Source: Spongospora subterranea (taxonomy: Eukaryota > Endomyxa > Phytomyxea > Plasmodiophorida > Plasmodiophoridae). Taken from it: a stretch of 11,010 bases of DNA. The stretch lies in NCBI GenBank assembly GCA_900404475.1, contig OUQQ01000552.1, positions 9,574-20,583 of the forward strand. The letters run 5' to 3'. Below the pieces are notes generated by a model that saw nothing but the letters and a program-made list of their open reading frames with translations, was not told the origin of the DNA and made no database searches. The translations under genes were made by a program, and so were the position numbers. Each line of letters opens with the position of its first letter. The first letter of the stretch is position 1. Positions 1 to 7,000 of the stretch are shown piece by piece.

Positions 1-118
1 GCGATGGGTGACGACTTCAACTGTAGTCTTGCTCGTCCAAATTCGTGCCGCGGTTGTGCCGTCGTTCCCAGAAATGAAAGGTATACGGGAGGTGAAGGGT
101 GTCACTCTTGCTGTCCTT
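1..118 (-). CDS. eIF4E-2/4EHP-like cap-binding protein, partial exon
   Basis: An open stretch on the minus strand from 118 down to about 23 reads DTLHLPYTFHFWERR followed by a loop ending DEQDY. This resembles the first beta strand and following loop of class 2 eIF4E proteins (4EHP, plant nCBP, nematode IFE-4), where a L-x-x-x-[YF]-[ST]-[FY] strand is followed by a basic loop and a Tyr-containing strand. In the family this domain binds the mRNA 5' cap and usually represses translation. An acceptor AG at 120-119 precedes the exon, and the upstream open frame ends at a possible GTGTTG donor at 175, giving a 57-nt intron in matching phase. A stop at 19-17 implies a donor near 22-19 (GTTGAA), with the rest of the gene beyond the left edge. 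The cap-binding tryptophans cannot be checked here. The match is short, so the assignment is tentative. Plus-strand frames over the same bases are the main alternative. Confidence 0.45.
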
Positions 119-175
119 CTGGTGAACCCCTCTTGTTTCCCAACATTTTGACTCAAGAGACGAGGTACTCAACAC

Positions 176-256
176 CTTCAAAGTTATGTCACAGATGTTG
201 ATTTTGACACACTTGACAACAAAATACCCTCGCGAAAGGTCTTCAGGAGGTTTTCG
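176..256 (-). CDS. possible upstream exon of the eIF4E-like gene
   Basis: This 81-nt stretch (27 codons, both ends in phase 0) lies between an acceptor-like TTCAG at 261-257 and a GTGTTG donor at 175. It joins in frame to the eIF4E-like exon at 118. Its translation begins RKPPEDLSRG and ends DITLK, and matches no family I recognise. There is no in-frame ATG, so it would have to be internal. The plus strand over the same bases (152-319) is also open for 55 codons and looks equally coding-like, so the strand is not secure. Low confidence. Confidence 0.22.
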
Positions 257-293
257 CTGAACCGTCCCGTGTCACATTTTCAAACTGTCCGTT

Positions 294-713
294 TCAATGT
301 TCGGAGCGGCATGTGGTGATCAACAGATTCCGACAAGTTTTGAACGATTGAGCACTGGAGTTAGCCCTCGTTATTTCTGGCGTTTTTTGACCTTGGTGCT
401 GGAAGGCACCACCTTTCATCGCTTGTGCGATTGGGGCCATCCGGGGCTGTACAGGTTGGCCTTGTTCCTCAGCACCATCCACATTAGCTCTGTAAAACCA
501 TTACTCATGTACCTGCTTGGGTTTTATGTGATGATGATGAGAAAGCGGAGGTTTATTCAAAAGTTTTTGTTTGGCCTGATCGCGTTTGAGCTTAAATGCT
601 TCCATTTGCCCCGACAGTGTTAGCTGCATTGTCTGGGTTGTAATTAGGGCCATCAAATATCCGATGTCTACTCTGGAATTTTGATGGCAACTCATTGCAA
701 ACGCCTTCAGCAT
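294..713 (-). CDS. possible small two-exon gene, unknown function
   Basis: I do not recognise this product. Exon 1 (713-513) starts at ATG 713 and ends with CAG before a GTACAT donor. A 45-nt intron (512-468) ends CTGAG, with a branch-like CTAAT about 17 nt before the acceptor. Exon 2 (467-294) continues in phase 0 to a TGA, giving about 124 residues. The N-terminal half has a helix-forming stretch (DIGYLMALITTQTMQLTL, then QMEAFKLKRDQAKQKLL), then a run of four histidines and a Gln/Pro/Lys-rich tail without clear structure. It could be a separate small gene, or the N-terminal exons of the eIF4E-like gene to the left, which lies on the same strand; no clean phase-0 donor near its end joins them. 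Plus-strand frames over the same bases look less protein-like. Confidence 0.33.
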
Positions 714-993
714 CGTTTCCAAGTATCACCCATGTGTCCTTTACTTGTCATGAGCCCGATACCACAATTAACAACATGTTGGAACTATGGGTTTTGTGTA
801 ATTGAAACCCAAATGGCCATTGAGGACGACGCATTGCTACCTTATTAATCATTATGATGACTAATATGATTGAATATGACACCAGAGGATGAACATCACC
901 ATAATATATTATCATTCGGAATCATCAACTCTCCTTAGCACTTCAAGAAAGAAAATCAATATTTGTTATATTAATAATATATTGAACAAATGA
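714..993. other. AT-rich intergenic spacer
   Basis: The 280 bases between the stop of the lectin receptor and the start of the next minus-strand gene contain no supported gene. The part nearest the receptor stop (about 900-990) is strongly AT-rich. It should contain the receptor's 3' UTR and polyadenylation region, and the promoter of whatever begins at 713. Confidence 0.6.
956..985. repeat. short AT-rich inverted repeat downstream of receptor stop
   Basis: TCAATAT at 956-962 is complementary to ATATTGA at 979-985, with a TATTAATA-like centre between them. It sits just past the minus-strand stop at 994, so it would lie in the receptor mRNA 3' UTR. The arms are only 7 bp and AT-only apart from one pair, so a chance origin is possible. 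Confidence 0.3.
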
Positions 994-3571
994 TTAATCA
1001 CTTATTGTGTAATCTTCTGAATCTGTAATAGCTCCTTGGCCGAACTTATCACGGGCGCCATGCTGTAGTCTCATCATCCGAACTCGATGGAGTCGTAACG
1101 GCTGGGGTTCACACATTGAATCATCGGAGATGGTGTCGTCCATTGTTTGATGAGCAGTGATGTCAACATGAGCTGGACCCAGGGGGACGTCCCAAGGTCC
1201 ATGATGGAGCTGGCTCGAGCGTAAAACCGCACCCTTAGCAACATTCTCGCGGGATGCGTCTTCGACTGAATACCTCTGCTGTAAGTTGGCTGGAATGAAT
1301 CCCTTGACAATGTCGAGATTCTGTGCGACTTCTGACGAGATACCACGAGGGAGGTCAATAACACTATATGGTCGAGGAATAATGTTGGTCCCCATGCTGG
1401 TCGGTGTGTAGCTAGAACGGATCTCGAACTTGTTCGAGAATGAGGCAGTTAACGGGTTACGATGATCGGTGCCGAGCCCAACCGGGCCGTTGATGAGGTC
1501 CGACGTGTCGAGGACAGGCGATTTGGCGTTCGTGTTCATTTCGGATCCAGGTATGGGATGAGATCGCCAGCATTTCAGTAGGACGATCACGACAACGATT
1601 GTTGGAATGAGGGTGGCCAATACAAGAATCGCGATCAATGTTCCTGATAGGGATTCATCATCAACGGAGTTCAGAGCGGAATGCATCGTATCGCCATTGG
1701 CACAAGCCTCAGTTTCGGTGACGACAGCGATATAATACGTTGAACATGAGAGAATACGAACCGACTTGATGGTAATGGCAACAGGTGGTTGAGATGCAGT
1801 TGACAATAACGGAATGGCGCGAGCAGCACTGTTTGGCTTCTGCATCTCAGCAGCGAAACGAGTGGCGATGTCTTTCCCATCAGAATCAGGCGGATTGGGT
1901 AGGATTGCCAATGACAGTATGATTGAACGCGAATCCGGTCCATCCTGTAAACTAATGGACGCGAGTAAGTCAGGAGAAATGTTGAGAGCGCTAGCGAGAT
2001 CCTGAGTAAAATATCGTTGCGACGACAAGGTCTGCTGATCTTGTGAAGGAAATAGCATGATCGACACTAAATAACCATTGACGATCTCTCCGGACGCGTG
2101 ATTTATCGTAGGTGATCTACATCAATCACAACATGGCATTAATTTTCCATCTTTATATTCAAATTCCAGAATTACGAATATTAATCCATATTGCCTGGAA
2201 ACATCACCCTTGATGAAAACAACAGTAAAATCAATCCAATAACTGACGTTGATCAATCTCGAAATGCGCAAGAACCTTTCGCTAACCGAATCAATGAACT
2301 CAGAACTCGAATCTCAAAGCAGGAAAAAAAGACACTAAATATCTCCAAACCAATCATATATCAAACAGCAATCGGGAGTAAGTACCTTGCAGTGAAATTG
2401 GCCGACACATCAAGCAAAGTCCTGTTAACGATATTGTCAGGAAACCGCGTTGGAAATCCGCACAACTTACGTAGGAGGCATTTGACAGGTCATGATAACT
2501 GAGAGCGACATTGGAGCTGGCCCACACGCCATAGGAGCAGCGAGGCCATAATCGTCATGTGAAATGGGAAGGCGACATGATCGCATGCCCAGGCAATCAC
2601 TAGTTAATCGTGACACTGATTGACCTGCGTTACATGTCGAATTGACTGTGAAACGCGGGAACACGCCGTGTGGACGACCATATGACGCAAAATCAACGGA
2701 ACTGATAACCAACTGTGAGGGACATGTCACGTTGATTGGTTGAGACATTGCAAATGCGGTCCCTCCGATCTGAGCTCCGGATTGCGCCACGAAACTTCGG
2801 GGTGATGTTGCACTTAACGTTCGAATGGCGCCCAACGATAGTGCCGCAGAATGGTACGTCAACTCGGTCAAGTAAATGGGCGAGGACGGGTCGGGAATAT
2901 GAGCAGTCGCCGACTTGAACAAGACCATATCGCCTGACAGTGAAAACGTGGCTTNNNCTTCGCGGTGATGTTGCACTTAACGTTCGAATGGCGCCCAACG
3001 ATAGTGCCGCAGAATGGTACGTCAACTCGGTCAAGTAAATGGGCGAGGACGGGTCGGGAATATGAGCAGTCGCCGACTTGAACAAGACCATATCGCCTGA
3101 CAGTGAAAACGTGGCTTGGGCGATTTCCGATGCGCCGCCACTGGAGACGTATATTGTAATATTGCGACGAGCTCCATTGGTTATGGTTATCGCAATGAAC
3201 ACCCAGCAATCTAATTCTGGGATGTTTGGCCCGTCGAAGGTTTCATAGCCATTGCCTGAGATGGTTGTCGATAAATTCACGCTTAACTGATTAGTTTTTC
3301 GTGCGAATACTGAAGGGGCAAGGTATCTTGGGCCCACATTTGATTCCACTGAAAATAGAACACGGTCCTGACTCGATGGAGGTGTTTTAGACGGAAGGAA
3401 TACCCAGGAGGACCAACTGATTGATAAGCCGCTCTGCGACCTAATTCCATCGTAGAGGGTAGTACGATTTCTGGCAGGGTGTAATGGGTCGGTGACTAAA
3501 ATTATTGAGCCAGCGATTGCGGCGATTAACGCCATCTCTATGATCAGGAGCTCATACCATCTCTTCGCCAT
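994..3571 (-). CDS. SUEL-lectin/concanavalin-like receptor with SEA-like stalk
   Basis: Likely a surface lectin. Start ATG 3571 is chosen because MAKRW is followed at once by a hydrophobic segment (residues 7-27), a signal peptide or anchor; an in-frame extension to 3688 is less likely. Residues about 40-200 look like a concanavalin-A/LamG sandwich. Residues 229-308 form a SUEL-type (Gal_lectin) domain with SVDFASYGRPHG, DCLGMRSCRLP and cysteines 229, 259, 272, 278, 295 and 308. The frame leaves a GTAAGT donor at 2470 and resumes at 2116 in matching phase. A SEA-like domain follows (VSIMLFPS, FTQDLASALNISPD), then a membrane helix near 1644-1570 (LIAILVLATLIPTIVVV) and a tail of about 190 residues. 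Without the duplicated assembly segment the coding length is 2,061 nt, a multiple of three (686 residues), or 698 with a possible extra microexon. Sugar specificity and partner are unknown. Confidence 0.72.
2117..2470 (-). other. intron(s) of the lectin receptor, splicing unresolved
   Basis: The interval starts GTAAGT (2470) and ends GTAG (2118-2117). Both flanks are in the same phase, so one 354-nt intron works. An alternative is a 49-nt intron (2470-2422, ending CGTTAACAG), a 36-nt exon (2421-2386, reading TLLDVSANFTA) and a second intron starting GTACTT at 2385; this also keeps phase. A further open stretch lies between about 2310 and 2121 on the minus strand but has no acceptable donor and acceptor pair that I could find. 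The plus-strand frame at 2191-2502 begins with a non-ATG codon and is not supported. Confidence 0.5.
2795..2954. repeat. copy 1 of 160-bp duplication at the assembly gap
   Basis: These 160 bases recur at 2958-3117 at an offset of 163, with one difference (G at 2800, C at 2963). The two copies are separated only by NNN. This is the pattern of two contigs that overlap but were scaffolded end to end. It lies inside the receptor's extracellular region, between the concanavalin-like and lectin domains. Confidence 0.9.
2955..2957. other. assembly gap (NNN)
   Basis: Three unknown bases sit exactly between the two duplicated segments. The minus-strand frame breaks here: the upstream half runs out of its proper frame through the gap, while copy 1 carries the correct continuation. 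It is best read as a scaffolding placeholder rather than a true insertion. Confidence 0.95.
2958..3117. repeat. copy 2 of 160-bp duplication at the assembly gap
   Basis: Partner of the 2795-2954 copy. On the minus strand it continues from the 5' part of the receptor gene; keeping either copy alone gives one uninterrupted frame from 3571 to the donor at 2470. Confidence 0.9.
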
Positions 3572-4056
3572 GCCGTCTCCATCAGCGAGAAAATTTAGCC
3601 CCTTTTCCACAGCATTTCGACTGTTCAACAGCACAATGGTACATTGTTCGATCCGCAAACCATCTTTGGCACAAAATATCTCCGACAATCAGTTATCCTT
3701 CTCTCCACAGAATCTAGATTAAGATACTATTGCTTGAGGGTTTATTCGACACAAACTCGCTAATATTGTAGTTCTGGAAATTTTCACACCGTCAAACGAT
3801 TCTGGAGTTTAACTCAATGGTACTCTCGCGCCTGGTATTGCAAATACCAAAGCGCCAGTAAAAATAAAGTTGATCGTGTGATAATGGGACAAGGGTGTTT
3901 GATGTCTGGGGCCATATTTCAATTAGGATAGGCCATAAGTGCGATAGGTCGTCACTCGTGATAGGAAAGTGTAAACGACGAGCGGTGTTGGTCAGGGATC
4001 GTTAAAAGTGCGAGATGGCGATCTGACTGTTGGCGCATCGCCGACCCTGTACGACC
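3572..4056. promoter_or_regulatory. divergent promoter region between receptor and PMS2
   Basis: About 485 bases separate the start codons of two genes transcribed away from each other, so both promoters must lie here unless there are distal elements. GATAGG occurs three times close together (3927-3932, 3943-3948, 3960-3965), spaced 16 and 17 bases apart, about 90-130 bases before the PMS2 start. A TTGGCGC motif (4030-4036), close to an E2F-type site, lies just before that start. An upstream ATG at 4015 is in frame with PMS2 but meets TGA after two more codons, which fixes the PMS2 start at 4057. No convincing TATA box was found. Confidence 0.5.
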
Positions 4057-7000
4057 ATGCTTGCGCTTGGCAGCGATTCGATTGACCGCTTGACCGGAGG
4101 TCAAGTAATCACTGATTTGAAATCTGCTGTTAAAGAGTAATTTACTGGCAGGTTTTTAATCCTATAATGACAGTCGTTTTCCTGCAGGCTTGTCGAGAAC
4201 TCCCTGGATGCTGGTAAATAACTCAACATGTCCCCCATCAGTTTTAATGTCTTCAATTATCGGTCTGGGCCATGCTCTATGTTCTCCAGACCTTACCTTT
4301 CCAACAAACGGTGGCGCTTATCGGTTGATATATGGTTCAGGCGCCGTCCGTATCGATGTCCGACTTACCCAGAACGGAGTATCACAGATTGTTGTAACTG
4401 ATGACGGTAAAGGTATTGAAATATCGGATCGCGATATGCTCGTTCAAAGGTTTTTGGATGTTTTTTTTCTTCTGTTTATGCTTTTCCCTCAATTTGTCGC
4501 TCCACAGGCATTGCACATCGAAGCTGAGAAGTTTTGACGATTTGCAGAAAGTGACGAGTTTCGGATTTCGTGGGGAAGCGTTAGCGGCATTATGTGCACT
4601 CTCAGGATCATTCCAGGTAGCATATTCATATTATCGAGCACAGCTATTAGATTCCGTTCGATCACACGTTCGTCTAGGTCATCACAAGGTCCAGATCCGA
4701 CTCCGTTGGGGAAATGATTCAATATCGAAAAGATGGATCCGTGGCTAGCCGACAATCAGCCGGCCGTTCCATTGGCACTACAATCACAATACATGGTCTG
4801 TCTGTTCCAGATAACTGCTCTATTGTCGTAACGTTCATTGGTCAGATTTATTTGCGACTTTACCTGTTCGTCGTCAGGCGTTCATAAAAAATATCAAGCG
4901 TCAGGTCGCTGCGGCCATTGTTTCGCTGCAATCGTACGCGTTGCTGTCGGCGGTTCGATGCGGCTCAACGGTTGACGACGCATCGGCGCGAATCACAATG
5001 TGGTCTGACGGAAGATGCATCTTGAAGAGCACGTCCGGCAGTGGACCCATGGCTCCTGTATCGTCGATGTTCGGTAGTGATCAGGCTGCACAAATTCAAT
5101 TAGGTCTAGTCTGTTTCATCACTTATCGCACACGCTGGAACTACATTCGCCCCGGTTTTCTTCTTGCGGGATTGTGTTTTGTGTTTCATTTTCAAATTTC
5201 ACGTTTGTATTATTGTCATTCTGTCCAAGAGTTCAAGGTCTATGTAGTATCAAATGTTTTCATTTTGATACTGAGCTGAGCGGGGATGCAGAATTCCAGT
5301 TTCTAATTACGATGTCACAGTGGATATTGCATTGTCAGATGCCGTTCGAATCAGTGGATGGATCAGCAAACCTGTTGGACATTCAGGAGGCAACGTTGCC
5401 GGTCGTTCTGCTGCTGACCGCCAGTTCTGGGGTGTCAATCGCCGACCCGTTGATTTGTCCGCTTTCTCAAAAGCCCTGAACACCTCTTTTCGCAGCGCCA
5501 TAACGTATTATCATCATTCATTTGTCGTTTCGGTTGCCTTTGTCACTATCCGCTTTAACTTTCGGCTGTTTTGCTTTCTATGACCCTCCCAGTTTTTCTC
5601 AAACTCCCTATTTTTTAAAACACTTGTTTTGCTGAGGAATCGAAGGATTTCACAAAAAATGATTGCTTATTCCGCACACACTGAAACGTCTCTAGATGCA
5701 AATCAAGATATCCTGTTTTCGTGCTGAATTTAACCCTGCCCACTGACACTTACGATATCAATGTAACACCTGACAAGCGTGTTTGTCTGTTACACGATGC
5801 CGGCACGCTATTAGAAAAGTTCAGCTCCTGGGCAGAGGAATTATACGCTATACCAAACTCGGCACTGTTTGAAACATCTCAAACACGGGTAATGCTGCAT
5901 AGTATTCGGCCTTTGGCGTTCTTAAAATGACATGTGTTTAGATTGCCGTAAGGTCGCCAAGTCATAATTCAGAACCAGTTCGCCGCCTTAACATTGCTCG
6001 TAATGTGAGGTCCAGGTTTCATATACTACGCAAGGATGTTGATCTTGATTTAGATGACGGTTTCTGACGATACCAATGAAGAGGGGGTTCCTTCAGTTGT
6101 TGACCCTAAATCGGGCACAAAACGTGGTCAGGTATTCAAATATTCCCTTCTTTAAGAAGTTTGTCAATTACCTCCGGCTTAGAACGTTGCATGTGCAATT
6201 GGCGATGCTAGATCGTCACCCGCTTCATTATTTGGGGGAGCCGTTGCAGGGAATAAAGCCAACCATGAAGTCCGCTCGTTGTCAAACTAACACAATTCTC
6301 TTTAATCCACTCTTTAGGAAAATACTTTTGGGTTTGATCCAATGCCGGAGGACTCGATTCCTCACAACGTGAACGCTGTGTGCGTGGACGTTCTCCAGGC
6401 AATTACCGTTTGATTTCACAATGTATCATGCTGATCAGTTCGGTAGGCTGATGATAGTGCAGGACTATCCGAGAATGATTTCGATGGCGATTACTTGATT
6501 TATCAGGACGATGTGGCGCTTGGTCCAAAGCGTGCACTAGCGGTATTACTACCTCAATTTTTCACCTGCCAGAGATTTGATATTGTATTTCGCATCAGAT
6601 ACAACGGCGCTCTCATTTCGTCAACATCGTTGTTGGCAACGATCATCTTCAGGGTGGTTCGTCTGGTGACGTTCATTCTATGTTGATATCTGCGTTTTCT
6701 GACAAACCGTCAGATTTATCACTGTGTCCCGAAGACATTAATGATACCGTGGTTCCTTTCGTTCGTGCATACCACCGTGCTAATGGAAACCCCATATCAG
6801 CAGCAGTTTCCAATTGCGATCGTGAATCATTGAATGAAGACCAAAGTAAAAACGCCACCCCTACAAATTTTATCAACCCGACTGTTAACACAGTATTTCA
6901 CATAAGGACCACAAAGTGTGGCCGCACCCTCGACAGATCGTGAATTCAATTCAGATTGTTATGCGGTTCGTTCTCGAAGTACGTGCCTTTCAATCGGCCT

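Noticed and set aside
1..118. Apparent frameshift after DEQDYS in the eIF4E-like exon, where a continuation LKSSPIA lies in another frame
   Set aside because: A GT donor at about 22-19 explains the stop without an indel, and the other introns in the window are similarly placed. The few remaining bases cannot prove a frameshift.
4..319. Plus-strand open frames (4-201 and 152-319), the second reading rather like protein
   Set aside because: No recognisable family and no clear start or splice partners. The minus strand over 23-118 gives a better family match. Kept only as an alternative.
2191..2502. Plus-strand frame of about 100 codons
   Set aside because: It begins with TTG, not ATG, and overlaps the intron and lectin exon of the minus-strand receptor. 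It looks like a shadow of AT-rich sequence.
6005..6060. Apparent one-base frameshift in PMS2 between DLDLDDG and SDDTNEEG
   Set aside because: A 49-nt intron, 6005-6053 (GTGAGG to TTTAG), resolves it in phase 0, so no frameshift is needed.
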